From positions 123,776-187,775 of the forward strand of contig NZ_AYMQ01000005.1 of NCBI RefSeq assembly GCF_000633355.1: a stretch of DNA of 64,000 nt, in the 5' to 3' direction. Position numbers and translations under genes: made by a program. The stretch comes from Serratia sp. H1w (GTDB lineage: Bacteria > Pseudomonadota > Gammaproteobacteria > Enterobacterales > Enterobacteriaceae). The notes beneath the pieces are model-generated. The model searched no databases, was not told the DNA's origin, and saw only the letters and a list, made by a program, of their open reading frames with translations. Shown here one piece after another: positions 36,150-45,812 of the stretch. The first letter of the stretch is position 1; every line of letters begins with the position of its first letter.

Positions 36150-37613
36150 TCAAGCCCGACGCAGGGCCAATTGTTGTTGATAGAGCTGACGATAGGTGGC
36201 CAGGCGCTGTGCAAGCTGAGGCAGGCGTTCGCCGTCCGGCAGGTAACGCCGATCGATGGCGGGTTTGTGGCAAACCTGTTCCACCGTTCCGCCCGCCGCC
36301 AGCCATCCCAAACGTGCTGCGCCCAAAGCTCCGCCAGCCTCACCGCCCAGATGGGTGACCACCGGCAGGTCAAGTACGTCGGCCATCAGTTGTGCCCAAT
36401 GTTCGCTGCGAGCACCGCCGCCGATCAGCGAGCATTGCGCCAGACGGGTTCCCGCTTGTGATAGCACGTCCAGACCATCTGCCATACCGAATGCCACACC
36501 TTCCAGCACCGCATAGCCCATTGCTGCACGCTGATGGCTGTGAGTCAGGCCGTGGAACGCACCGGTAGCCAGCGGATCGTTGTGCGGCGTCCGCTCACCG
36601 GACAGGTAAGGGAGAAAGATCGGAGCCAGCCGCTGTTCCGCCAGGTTCATCTGAGCGATTTCGGCCAACAGCGTCGGCTCATTGCTGCCCACCAACTGGC
36701 AGAACCAACGTAGGGCACTAGCGGCGGTAAGCATGACGCTCATCTGATGCCAGCGCTCGGGCAAGGCATGGCAAAAAGCATGGACGGCAGATTGCGGATT
36801 GGGGCGGAAACGATCGTTGACCGCGAACAGTACGCCGGATGTCCCCAGCGAGATAAACGCATCGCCTGGATTAACCGCACCAATGCCGACCGCACTGGCC
36901 GCGTTATCACCGCCGCCTCCGGCGATAATGATGTTGTCATTCAGGCCCCAGGAACGGGCGAGATCGCCTTTCAGTTGCCCGGAGATTTCGCTGCCTTCAA
37001 CCAGACGCGGCATCTGATCGCGGGTGAGGCCACAGGCCGCGAGCAGGGAATCTGACCAGTCCCGCTTGCCCACGTCGAGCCACAGCGTGCCCGCCGCATC
37101 AGACATATCAGACACCTTGTCGCCACTCATCATCCAGCGCAGGAAGTCCTTGGGCAGTAACACGGTGGCGATGTTGGCGAAAATCTCCGGTTCATGTTTA
37201 GCCACCCACAGCAGTTTGGGGGCAGTGAAGCCCGGCATCGCCAGATTACCGGCAATATCATGCAGTTCTGGCGCGTTCTGCGTCAGCTGTTTGCACTGCT
37301 CGGCGCTGCGGGTGTCGTTCCACAAAATAGCCGGGCGCAACACCTGATTATCACGGTTGAGCAGCACCGCGCCGTGCATCTGGCCGGAAAGCCCCAGCGA
37401 ACGAATATGCGACCACTGTTGCGGGATTTTGGCGCGCAAGCGGCTCACCACTGCCTGCGTTGCCCGCCACCAATCGGCTGGATCCTGCTCTGCCCAGTGT
37501 GGATGCGGGCGTTGTACTTCCAGCGGTTCACCGGCGCTGGCGATCAGCGTGCCGTTATCATCAATCACCACGGCTTTGATTTCTGAGGTGCCTAAATCGA
37601 GTCCTAGATACAT
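36150..37613 (-). CDS. dalK: D-xylulose kinase (DalK/XylB type)
   Basis: 487-residue FGGY kinase. N-terminal LGLDLGTSEIKAVVID, LSGQMHGAVLL and WNDTRSAEQC are xylulokinase landmarks; C-terminal IGGGARSEHWAQLMADVL is the second phosphate loop. Phosphorylates D-xylulose from the dehydrogenase product to D-xylulose-5-P. GGGAG 6 nt before the start; 12 nt after dalD. Confidence 0.88.
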   Translation of the reverse strand: MYLGLDLGTSEIKAVVIDDNGTLIASAGEPLEVQRPHPHWAEQDPADWWRATQAVVSRLRAKIPQQWSHIRSLGLSGQMHGAVLLNRDNQVLRPAILWNDTRSAEQCKQLTQNAPELHDIAGNLAMPGFTAPKLLWVAKHEPEIFANIATVLLPKDFLRWMMSGDKVSDMSDAAGTLWLDVGKRDWSDSLLAACGLTRDQMPRLVEGSEISGQLKGDLARSWGLNDNIIIAGGGGDNAASAVGIGAVNPGDAFISLGTSGVLFAVNDRFRPNPQSAVHAFCHALPERWHQMSVMLTAASALRWFCQLVGSNEPTLLAEIAQMNLAEQRLAPIFLPYLSGERTPHNDPLATGAFHGLTHSHQRAAMGYAVLEGVAFGMADGLDVLSQAGTRLAQCSLIGGGARSEHWAQLMADVLDLPVVTHLGGEAGGALGAARLGWLAAGGTVEQVCHKPAIDRRYLPDGERLPQLAQRLATYRQLYQQQLALRRA

Positions 37614-37625
37614 GGTCCGCTCCCG

Positions 37626-39011
37626 TTACTGCGCCAGCCAGTGGTTAACACGCTCGATGGATTGGCGCAGCAGTTGGCTAAAGGCACTGCTGTGGGCCAA
37701 GGTGCTGAACAATTTTTCATCTGAGGCAAACACCGCCACCGGATCGGCCGCTGTGAACATCTGGTGAACGGCCGCAGCGTCCAGAATGCCGTCTTGGTAT
37801 TCGTAAGGCAGTTGGCCTTGGTGCCAGCGCTGCATAAAGACGAAGAACAGAGCGGGCAACATGGCCGTGGCTTGCGGTACTTCACCGCGCTGATAGCACT
37901 CTTGCAGCGTTGGCGTGATGAAGCCCGGGATTTTGGAAAAACCATCTGCGGCGACACGCTGGTTGGTATCGCGGATATAAGGATTGCTGAACCGCTCCAG
38001 AACCACGTCGCGGTAAGCGGCCAAGTCGAGTGGGCTAGGCGTCAGGGAAGGGATTACGTCCTGGGTGACATAGTCGTAGGCTAATTGGTGGATAGCCGGG
38101 GTGCCGGTGCTTTCATGAATATAGCTTTGGCCAATCAGCGTACCGGCCCAGGCAATGCAGCTATGGCTGGCGTTGAGGATGCGGATTTTGGCTTCTTCAT
38201 AGGGCAGCACCGAATCGACCATCTCGACGCCGACGTTCTCCAGAGCTGGACGCCCATTGATAAAGTCATCCTCGATCACCCATTGGATAAACGCTTCCCC
38301 CATCACGGGCGCACGATCCTGGAACCCGGTGGCTTCGGCGACCCGCTCGGCCACTTCTGGCGCTGGCCGTGGCGTGATGCGGTCAACCATGGTGTTAGGG
38401 CAGCGGGTGTGGCTATCGATCCAGGCGATCAGCTCCTGTTCTTTACGCAGTTGCAGGAACTGCATCAGACCGTGGCGGAAGCGTTCCCCGTTATGGCGCA
38501 GGTTGTCGCAGTTCAATAACGTGACAGTGTCACCATTAAGCTGTTTTCTGCGTGCCAGCAATTGCGCCATGGTGCCGTAAATGGTGCGGCAGGCGCCCAG
38601 CAGATCGGCCTGAATATCGGCGTTAGTACGATCCAGATTGAACTGGTTATCCAGATAATAACCGCCCTCGGTCACGGTGAAGGAAATGACACGGGTCTCT
38701 GGTTTGGCGCCCTGCGCAGTCAATGCCGCCAGTTCGTTATCCCAAGGTATGACCTTGCTAATGGAGGTAATGTTTTCGTACTTACGCACGCCTTGTGGGG
38801 TAACGGTCTCCAGCACGTATTGGCCGTTCTGTTCGGCCAGCGTATTCAGCAACGGCGTAGCGTCATCACGGATATTGGCGAGGGCAATTGACCAGCGGCT
38901 ATCGCCAGCAGCAATCAGCCGGTGGAGATACCAGGCCTGATGAGCACGATGGAAAGATCCGGCACCGATATGCAGCCAAATGGCCTGGGAAGAGTTCACT
39001 GGTTTGCTCAT
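37626..39011 (-). CDS. dalD: D-arabinitol 4-dehydrogenase (polyol-specific long-chain family)
   Basis: 461 residues from ATG 39011 (GGAGA 6 nt upstream). Long-chain mannitol dehydrogenase family: [18 protein letters not shown] near the N-terminus, VTEGGYYL, and the catalytic region with [16 protein letters not shown] (Lys and Asn/His). It oxidises D-arabinitol to D-xylulose with NAD. First gene of the dal operon, divergent from dalR. Confidence 0.87.
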   Translation of the reverse strand: MSKPVNSSQAIWLHIGAGSFHRAHQAWYLHRLIAAGDSRWSIALANIRDDATPLLNTLAEQNGQYVLETVTPQGVRKYENITSISKVIPWDNELAALTAQGAKPETRVISFTVTEGGYYLDNQFNLDRTNADIQADLLGACRTIYGTMAQLLARRKQLNGDTVTLLNCDNLRHNGERFRHGLMQFLQLRKEQELIAWIDSHTRCPNTMVDRITPRPAPEVAERVAEATGFQDRAPVMGEAFIQWVIEDDFINGRPALENVGVEMVDSVLPYEEAKIRILNASHSCIAWAGTLIGQSYIHESTGTPAIHQLAYDYVTQDVIPSLTPSPLDLAAYRDVVLERFSNPYIRDTNQRVAADGFSKIPGFITPTLQECYQRGEVPQATAMLPALFFVFMQRWHQGQLPYEYQDGILDAAAVHQMFTAADPVAVFASDEKLFSTLAHSSAFSQLLRQSIERVNHWLAQ

Positions 39012-39045
39012 AACGTTCTCCGCTAAGGTTAATTTAGGGCATCGG

Positions 39046-39111
39046 CCCATTAATGGGGCATTTGCTCTTTGCTGGCGCTAGGTTAATTAAACTTTTGCCC
39101 TTTAAATGGGC
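39046..39111. promoter_or_regulatory. Twin palindromes between dalD and dalR
   Basis: CCCATTAATGGG (39046-39057, perfect) and GCCCTTTAAATGGGC (39097-39111, near perfect). Their centres are about 52 bp apart, five DNA turns, so a SorC-type multimer could bind both. Candidate DalR operators. Confidence 0.55.
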
Positions 39112-39197
39112 TTTAGCTCACAAAAGCGTAAACTGACCTCACTGAGCTGGGTGAATGCCAGTAAAATGGCGCTATCACGGGGAACGGATGAAACGAC

Positions 39198-40145
39198 ATG
39201 GTCAAACACGACAAGAAGCTGGATCAGGCGGCGCGCGCGGCCTGGATGTATTACGTGGCCGGGCAGACCCAGAACGAGATTGCCGAAGCGTTGGGCGTAT
39301 CGCGCCAGGTCGCACAGCGGCTGGTCGCATTGGCGATCGACAGCGGTCTGATCAGCGTCAATATTTCCCACCCGGTAGGGCGTTGCATGGAATTATCGGC
39401 CCGTCTGTGCGAACGCTACGGCTTGACGTTGTGCCAGGTCGTACCTAGCCAGGGAATGGACATTGCCGGGATCAACCGTGCAGTAGCGGTGGCCGGTGCT
39501 GAAGTCATGGCGCAGTTTATACGTAGCGAGCAGCCGTTGAACATTGGGGTTGGCTCAGGCCGCAGTCTGAAGGCGGCAATCGATGAGCTGCCGGAATTGG
39601 AGCGGCCACAACATAGCTGCGTTTCGCTGATCGGCGCGATCGCGGCCGACGGTTCTTGTACCCGCTATGATGTACCGTTGTGGATGGCGGAAAAGACCCA
39701 AGGCCGCTACTTCATCCTGCCTGCACCGCTGTTTGCCGATAGCGAACAGGATCGCGCCCTGTGGTGCAACCACCGCATTTACCGTACGGTGAACGAGAAG
39801 GCCAGCCAGGCCGATGTGACGTTTATCGGCATAGGCACTATCGAATATCACTGCCCACTGCATAAGGACGGATTTATCACCGCAGAAGATGTCGACCGCC
39901 TGGTAGCGGCTAATGCGGTGGCTGAAATGCTGGGGCATTTTATCAATCCGCAGGGCCAGCGGGTGGGCAGCGAGCTCGATCGGCGGCTGACCAGCGTCAA
40001 TCTGCACCCACAGCCGGAAAAGCCGGTGATTGCCTTGGCCGGTAGCGCGGACAAACATCAGGCCATTCGCGCTGCGTTGCTAGGCCGCTGGATCAACGGC
40101 CTGGTGACGGACGAGGAAAGCGCATTGGCGCTGCTGGCCGATTAA
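39198..40145 (+). CDS. dalR: SorC-family regulator DalR
   Basis: 315 residues. N-terminal helix-turn-helix (GQTQNEIAEALGVSRQVAQRLVALA), then a SorC/DeoR-type sugar-binding domain with NIGVGSGRSLKAAIDELP and VTFIGIGTIEY. Divergent from dalD, so most likely the arabinitol-responsive regulator. Its last four bases overlap the convergent ogt stop. Confidence 0.85.
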   Translation: MVKHDKKLDQAARAAWMYYVAGQTQNEIAEALGVSRQVAQRLVALAIDSGLISVNISHPVGRCMELSARLCERYGLTLCQVVPSQGMDIAGINRAVAVAGAEVMAQFIRSEQPLNIGVGSGRSLKAAIDELPELERPQHSCVSLIGAIAADGSCTRYDVPLWMAEKTQGRYFILPAPLFADSEQDRALWCNHRIYRTVNEKASQADVTFIGIGTIEYHCPLHKDGFITAEDVDRLVAANAVAEMLGHFINPQGQRVGSELDRRLTSVNLHPQPEKPVIALAGSADKHQAIRAALLGRWINGLVTDEESALALLAD

Positions 40146-40666
40146 ATCAGCTCCTTGGGCAGGAAACCTTCGTGTTTCAGTAACCACTGCTTGCGCTGCA
40201 CCCCTCCGGCATAGCCCGTCAAGGCGCCTTGTGCGCCAATCACCCGATGGCAGGGCACCACGATACTGATCGGGTTGGTGCCGTTTGCCATACCAACGGC
40301 ACGCGAAGCGGAAGGCCGGCCGATACGCTTAGCCAATTCTCCGTAGGTGATGATTTCCCCACAGGGGATTTGCCGTAGCTGCTGCCAGACGGTGCGCTGG
40401 AAATCTGTTCCCGCAGTCATCACCTGCACGCTGTCAATGGCTGCCAATTCCCCGGCAAAATAGCGCTGCATCACTTCCGTCAGGCCGCCTGGGTTGGCTT
40501 GCTCCTGTATGACGAAAGGGGATGCCCGATAATGGCTGTTGAGCAGCTTCATCAGGCGAGCCTCATGGTCGGTCCAATCCAGCGCGCGCATCCGTCCTTG
40601 CTCATCCCCGATCAACACCAGCTCACCGACCGGCGTCGGCATACGATCAATAAAAAATGTCTGCAT
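40142..40666 (-). CDS. ogt: Methylated-DNA-protein-cysteine methyltransferase Ogt
   Basis: 174 residues from ATG 40666 (AAGGAG 8 nt upstream; the GTG at 40675 overlaps that site). Active-site Cys139 in SIVVPCHRVIG, preceded by helix-turn-helix residues (GRPSASRAVGMANGTNP) used in nucleotide flipping. It repairs O6-alkylguanine and O4-alkylthymine by self-alkylation. In E. coli ogt is adjacent to fnr; here the dal cassette separates them. Confidence 0.92.
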   Translation of the reverse strand: MQTFFIDRMPTPVGELVLIGDEQGRMRALDWTDHEARLMKLLNSHYRASPFVIQEQANPGGLTEVMQRYFAGELAAIDSVQVMTAGTDFQRTVWQQLRQIPCGEIITYGELAKRIGRPSASRAVGMANGTNPISIVVPCHRVIGAQGALTGYAGGVQRKQWLLKHEGFLPKELI

Positions 40667-40761
40667 GTTGTTCACTCCTTGCGTTTGATGCTGCGATTAT
40701 TACATGAAAAAGCCGGATGTGATGGCGGATTTCGGACATGTTGATGGGACGGGTTAATAGC

Positions 40762-40792
40762 AAAAAAGAGGGTTACCCATTATAGGTAACCC
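40762..40792 (-). terminator. Rho-independent terminator of the fimbrial-like gene
   Basis: GGGTTACC/GGTAACCC stem (40770-40777 with 40785-40792), followed on the minus strand by TCTTTTTT (40762-40769). About 90 nt after the stop of the 103-aa gene. Confidence 0.8.
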
Positions 40793-40881
40793 CCGAGAGG
40801 CATATCTCTAAAAATGTTTTTAAAATAACAAAAAATATTTTAATGGAATAATTGTATGATAATACCTTTTGGTACTTAAGA

Positions 40882-41193
40882 TTAGTTGTAAGATAGCGTA
40901 ATTCGTTGCAGTGAAGGTTGATTCGCGACCATTTCACTCACGGGTGGCGACATTAATTCCGAGCCCATATTATCCAAGGGCATTTGGATGAACTCATTAG
41001 TTTTAGCGGCAGTTTCCCGATAGCAACTGGATATATATTGACCACCACTGCGTGCAATCACACATGTTGGAGCACTGATTTTGCCAGAAAACTGGATGCT
41101 TCCTGTCATTGAGTTATTAATAACGTCATGTTTTGCATGGAGTAAAAAAGGTGCGACGGTTAACATGGCCAAAGCGGCAATAATATATTTCAT
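40882..41193 (-). CDS. Small exported protein with fimbrial-subunit-like motifs
   Basis: 103 residues. Signal peptide (MKYIIAALAMLTVAPFLLHA), then SMTGSIQFSGKISAPTCVI, which resembles the first strand and first cysteine of type 1 pilins, a second Cys in YISSCYRE, and a C-terminal RITLSYN like the final donor-complementing strand region. At about 80 mature residues it is roughly half a pilin, with no chaperone or usher genes nearby. It may be a degenerate or specialised pilin-like protein. AT-rich compared with neighbours. Confidence 0.65.
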   Translation of the reverse strand: MKYIIAALAMLTVAPFLLHAKHDVINNSMTGSIQFSGKISAPTCVIARSGGQYISSCYRETAAKTNEFIQMPLDNMGSELMSPPVSEMVANQPSLQRITLSYN

Positions 41194-41378
41194 AAGCTAT
41201 TCCTATTAGCATAAAGTAAAACCACCCATTAACAAAAAGTTGCTATTTACCGATCAAATGAACGGGTATTACTGGGCGGTTTAATTTCCAACGTTACTAT
41301 AATAAGTTGAATAAACAATATTAACGGCAACCATTCGTTAATTGAATTTAATAGTAGAGATGGCTCGCCGGTAAAACT

Positions 41379-41392
41379 ATGATTTAGATCAT
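41379..41392. promoter_or_regulatory. FNR-like palindrome
   Basis: ATGAT-TTAG-ATCAT, a perfect palindrome matching the TGAT-N4-ATCA core of FNR sites. It lies between the fimbrial-like gene and the 30-codon ORF; which promoter it would serve is unclear. Confidence 0.35.
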
Positions 41393-41428
41393 GGTGCAGG
41401 GGATTTACGGGGTAAACGAGGAATAAAA

Positions 41429-41521
41429 GTGATTAATGTGATAATTATAACATTTTTTATGCTACTTATAATAACGTTGGTTACTTTAAATATCGCAAAT
41501 AATGTAAAGGCCGCATTTTAA
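41429..41521 (+). CDS. Candidate 30-aa hydrophobic membrane peptide
   Basis: GTG-started ORF with GAGGA 6 nt upstream. It begins MINVIIITFFMLLIITLV and ends with a polar NNVKAAF tail: one membrane span of about 20 residues. Size and composition resemble bacterial small membrane proteins or type I toxins. It lies in an AT-rich stretch with no other plus-strand ORF, and its end overlaps the putative kbaY terminator on the other strand. Not recognised as a known family. Confidence 0.45.
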   Translation: MINVIIITFFMLLIITLVTLNIANNVKAAF

Positions 41522-41537
41522 TCTTGGCTCTGCGGCC
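41509..41537 (-). terminator. Possible terminator after kbaY
   Basis: GGCCGCA (41509-41515) pairs with TGCGGCC (41531-41537) with a 15-nt loop; on the minus strand a short TTTA follows. Weak by T-run criteria. Confidence 0.4.
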
Positions 41538-41556
41538 GTCACCTTACTCTTCAGAG

Positions 41557-42420
<864 letters not shown>

Positions 42421-43566
42421 TTACAGCTCGGCAGAAGAGTATGGGTAAATGGTTACGCCTTTCACCACGCGGTTGACTTCACCGGTCGGGCAAGGGTTAT
42501 CCGGTGTCAGGCCGCGCGCCAGCGAAGTCTCAAACGCCAGCATCTGTGCAAACAGCAAATAGGGGAACAACAGCCAGATATCATCGGTGGGTTCTGGCCG
42601 ATCGGTTGCCGAGTTGCCAGGCGCGACGATCTGTCTGGCTAATCCGTCACGCTGCAATTCATCCCACAAATCCTGCTCATAACGGTGGGTGTAGCGGTTA
42701 CTCGATGGCATTAACAGCACCAACGTCTGCGGATCGACCATGAATTTAGGACCGTGGCGCAGGCCCAGTGGCGAATCGTAGCGGGTGACGATCTGCCCGG
42801 CGGTCAGCTCCAGCATTTTCAGCGAAGCTTCCTCTGCCAGGCCGGTGAAGCAACTGCTGCCGAGCACGATGTAACGGTTAAAGCCGCTGTTGGCCAGGGT
42901 TTTCACCTGAGATTGCTGTGTTTCACGCAGTGCTTTACAGCATTCGATCATTTGCGCCAGCGGTTGGCGGGCATCGTCTAGCGAATAGGGGCCCAATAGC
43001 AACGCGGTGCTCAGCATCATGCAGCTGAAGCTGGAGGTCATGGCAAAGCTCTGGTCGTTTGAACCTTGTGGCATCACCAGGGCAAAGACGTTTTCACGGC
43101 CATGTGCATAGTTGGCCAACTGGCTATCCGGGTTACACACCAGCATCAGGTGATAACAGTGGGGCAGCAACTGATCGGCCAGCGCCACCGAAGCGACGCT
43201 TTCCGGGCTGTTGCCGGAACGGGCGAAAGATACCATCAACGTTGGGCGCGATGGGTCGAGAAACTGCAGCGGGTTGGCGACGATATCCGTCGTGCCATAG
43301 GCCGCAACGTCACGGCCGGTTTTTTCCCGCAGCCAAGGGGCCAAGGCCCGGCCGGCAAAGGCTGAACTGCCAGCACCGCATAACACGATCTGTAAGCGCG
43401 GGTTTTGCAGCAGGGGCGTCAGGAAAGCGGAGCATTGCTCCTGCTGGGCGACCAACTGCTTATGCAGTGCAGCCCAAAGGTCCGGCTGCTGCCAAATCTC
43501 ACGGGCGGTATGCAGCGCATGATGTTGCTCCAGCCAGTCCGCATCGTAAGAAAAATAACCTGTCAT
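42421..43566 (-). CDS. agaS: AgaS-type SIS isomerase/deaminase
   Basis: 381 residues with two SIS domains. First: IVLCGAGSSAFAGRALAPWL and LMVSFARSGNSPESV; second: RYIVLGSSCFTGLAEEASLKMLELTAG and DSPLGLRHGPK. AgaS is reported to act as galactosamine-6-P deaminase/isomerase giving tagatose-6-P. AAGGAG precedes the start by 9 nt. Co-directional with kbaY and the repressor gene. Confidence 0.88.
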   Translation of the reverse strand: MTGYFSYDADWLEQHHALHTAREIWQQPDLWAALHKQLVAQQEQCSAFLTPLLQNPRLQIVLCGAGSSAFAGRALAPWLREKTGRDVAAYGTTDIVANPLQFLDPSRPTLMVSFARSGNSPESVASVALADQLLPHCYHLMLVCNPDSQLANYAHGRENVFALVMPQGSNDQSFAMTSSFSCMMLSTALLLGPYSLDDARQPLAQMIECCKALRETQQSQVKTLANSGFNRYIVLGSSCFTGLAEEASLKMLELTAGQIVTRYDSPLGLRHGPKFMVDPQTLVLLMPSSNRYTHRYEQDLWDELQRDGLARQIVAPGNSATDRPEPTDDIWLLFPYLLFAQMLAFETSLARGLTPDNPCPTGEVNRVVKGVTIYPYSSAEL

Positions 43567-43604
43567 GATGGTAACTCCTTAAAAAATAGAACGATGAATA
43601 CGGT

Positions 43605-43777
43605 TGCCCCTCACCCTAACCCTCTCCCACAGGGGACAGCATTTGGTACCCTTTCACTCCTGAATCTGACCTTGGCACGGGCGCAGCATGCAGCGCCCCT
43701 ACGTAGCGCCACATTAGCTGCCAACGACGCTGAACTGGCTCCCTCTCCCTGTGGGAGAGGGATGGGGTGAGGGGGGG
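43605..43777. repeat. Dispersed composite repeat, full copy
   Basis: Leading CCCCTCACCCTAACCCTCTCCC, then CTTGGCACGGGCGCAGCATGCAGCGCC, the CATTAGCTGCCAACGACGCT spacer and the hairpin CCCTCTCCC/GGGAGAGGG with GATGGGGTGAGGGG. It separates agaS from its upstream regulator gene. Confidence 0.85.
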
Positions 43778-43780
43778 ATC

Positions 43781-44551
43781 TCACTGGTCGGCAATAATCA
43801 CCTCGACCCCCAGATTTTGCAGCGCATGCAGGTAATTGGTCGGTATGCGGCTGTCAGTAACCAGCCGCTGGATCTGGCCTATCTCGCGGATCATGCAGAA
43901 ACTGCTGCGGCCAAACTTGCTGGCGTCAACCACCGCAATCACTTCGCGAGCCACTTCGCACATGGCGCGGTTGAGCTGTGCCTCACCGGGGTCTGGCGTC
44001 GTGATCCCTCCCACCAAATCAAAACCGTCAACGCCGAGGAAAAATTTATCAAAGCGATATTGGCGAATATGCTGCTCGGCAGCGGGGCCATACAGCGACC
44101 AGGATTTGCGGCGTACGCTACCGCCGACCACCATCAGATCCACCTGCTCGTTGCTGGCCAATTCGAAGGCAATATTCAAGGCGTTGGTCATCACCACCAG
44201 GTCTTTCTTGCCTGCCAACTGCGTGGCCATCTGGCTAGTGGTGGAACCGGAATCGAGAATGATCGCATCACCGTCGTTCACTAACTCGGCGGCGGCACAG
44301 GCGATGGCGAATTTCACATCGCGGTTGATGCGCCCCTTGTCTTGTAGCGGGCGATCGAAGGCGAACTGCTTGTTGAGCATCGCACCGCCGTAGGCACGCA
44401 CCGCACAGCCACTTTTCTCCAGGTGGCGCAGATCGCTGCGAATGGTGACGGTAGAGACGGCAAACTGGCTGCTCAACTGTTCCACGCGCACCGTGCCTTC
44501 GCGACATAGCTGGTCGATAATTAATTCCCGCCGTTTTACGGTATTGATCAT
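43781..44551 (-). CDS. DeoR-family repressor (AgaR-like)
   Basis: 256 residues. DeoR helix-turn-helix (VRVEQLSSQFAVSTVTIRSDLRHLEKSG with VRAYGGA), then a sugar-phosphate-binding domain with LDSGSTTSQMA, MTNALNIAF, LGVDGFD and VDASKFGRSSF. Similarity to E. coli AgaR, the GalNAc regulon repressor, is visible throughout. Likely effector is an amino-sugar phosphate. It stands upstream of agaS-kbaY, beyond a repeat element, and probably controls the CTTTCA-N13-TGAAAG sites at 44727 and 51475. Confidence 0.85.
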   Translation of the reverse strand: MINTVKRRELIIDQLCREGTVRVEQLSSQFAVSTVTIRSDLRHLEKSGCAVRAYGGAMLNKQFAFDRPLQDKGRINRDVKFAIACAAAELVNDGDAIILDSGSTTSQMATQLAGKKDLVVMTNALNIAFELASNEQVDLMVVGGSVRRKSWSLYGPAAEQHIRQYRFDKFFLGVDGFDLVGGITTPDPGEAQLNRAMCEVAREVIAVVDASKFGRSSFCMIREIGQIQRLVTDSRIPTNYLHALQNLGVEVIIADQ

Positions 44552-44884
44552 TAATAGGTGACTCCTGATTTACCCGTAGCAAACCCCGGCCGGGGCCTGG
44601 TGGCCTCAGCAAGTCTTACTGGTGTATTTTCAGTCTTTCGTTGCAAATTACAGCAAACGAAACCGCGCAACGCAATCGAAAAATTTAAATATAGTCTTAT
44701 ATTTCAGTTGTTTATTTAACTTACATCTTTCAGTTGGTCATCAACTGAAAGCCGCATGGAAATAAACCGAAAACCGGTAATGCCTTATTTAACCGGCGAA
44801 ATTCCCGTTTGGCGTACCGGTTAATTCCGCCGTGGATGAAAGCCACCCACGATCATTAATGCAGGTGAGCTTTCCTTAATTATT
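44552..44884. other. Control region of the repressor-agaS-kbaY operon (333 bp)
   Basis: AT-rich, no ORF. Contains TTTCAGTTG at 44702 and 44728 and inverted at 44742, plus TTTCGTT (44636-44642) facing AACGAAA (44656-44662). Such TTTCR repeats resemble DeoR-family operator arrays. Confidence 0.6.
44727..44751. promoter_or_regulatory. Putative AgaR-like operator
   Basis: Perfect inverted repeat CTTTCAGTTG-GTCAT-CAACTGAAAG (25 bp), 176 nt before the repressor gene. Outer arms and total length are the same as at 51475-51499. Confidence 0.65.
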
Positions 44885-45808
44885 TTATTGCCAGCTTTGG
44901 CGCAGCAGTGCCGCACCGCGTACTCCGCTGCTGTCGCCATACACCGGGGGATAAACCATCGCCGGTTCAGTCCCCGGCAATAACCAGCGGCTCATGGCGC
45001 TGGGCAGTTGTGCATAGAGTTCGCTCACGTTGGAAAGACCGCCGCCCAGCACGAAGGCATCCACATCCAGCAGGAGTTGCAGGCTGGCCAACGCGCTGGA
45101 CAGGATATCGAGGTAGATCAGCATCAGGTGTTGCGCTAACGGATCGCCTTGGCGGTAACTGGCGATCAGTGCCGGGACGTTGGCCGCGCCATGGCCAAAG
45201 TGTTGGCTAAGAGCTAACAGACCGCTGCCGGACACGTAACGCTCAAAGCAGCCAGTCAAACCACAGTTGCAGACAAACAGCGGCAGATCGTAACGCTGTG
45301 CCAACTGGGCGGAGATAGGCGTATGACCCCATTCGCCAGCCAGCCCATTGCGGCCCTTGTGTAGCCGTTTGTTCATCACCAGCCCACCACCAGCTCCGGT
45401 GCCGATAATGGCACCGAACACCACTTCCAGTTGCTCGGTCTGAGGCGTGCTGGCCTCCGAAAGGGCAAAGCAGCGGCAATCGTTTTCAATCTCCACCGGC
45501 CGTGACAGTTCCTGGGTCAGGTCGTCCGCCAGGCAGTGGCCGGTCAGGCAGGGGACGTTTACCGCCAACTGTCTGCGGCTGCGTGGATCGGTGATCCCAG
45601 GCAAACCAATGCCGATACTGCCTTGGGTGTGCAGGTTGCGATCGGCCTGATTGACCAGTTGTGCAATGCAGGAGAGAAACTCGCGGTAGTCGCCGGTAGG
45701 CGTACTGATGCGCTGACAAAACACCTGATTCAACTGGGCATCGTAGGCGGCCATTTCAATTTTGGTGCCGCCAATGTCGAAACCGTAACGCATAGCTTGT
45801 GTCGCCAC
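44885..45808 (-). CDS. ROK-family sugar kinase
   Basis: 307 residues from GTG 45808, chosen because AAGGAG lies 7 nt upstream; ATG 45793 has no such site. ATP-binding motif FDIGGTKIE, ROK zinc motif CNCGLTGCFERYVSG, and catalytic-region Asp in IENDCRCFAL. Cytoplasmic. In this operon it probably phosphorylates the monosaccharide released from the imported glycan, for example GalNAc or galactosamine; this is inference. Confidence 0.85.
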   Translation of the reverse strand: MATQAMRYGFDIGGTKIEMAAYDAQLNQVFCQRISTPTGDYREFLSCIAQLVNQADRNLHTQGSIGIGLPGITDPRSRRQLAVNVPCLTGHCLADDLTQELSRPVEIENDCRCFALSEASTPQTEQLEVVFGAIIGTGAGGGLVMNKRLHKGRNGLAGEWGHTPISAQLAQRYDLPLFVCNCGLTGCFERYVSGSGLLALSQHFGHGAANVPALIASYRQGDPLAQHLMLIYLDILSSALASLQLLLDVDAFVLGGGLSNVSELYAQLPSAMSRWLLPGTEPAMVYPPVYGDSSGVRGAALLRQSWQ

Positions 45809-45812
45809 GGCT

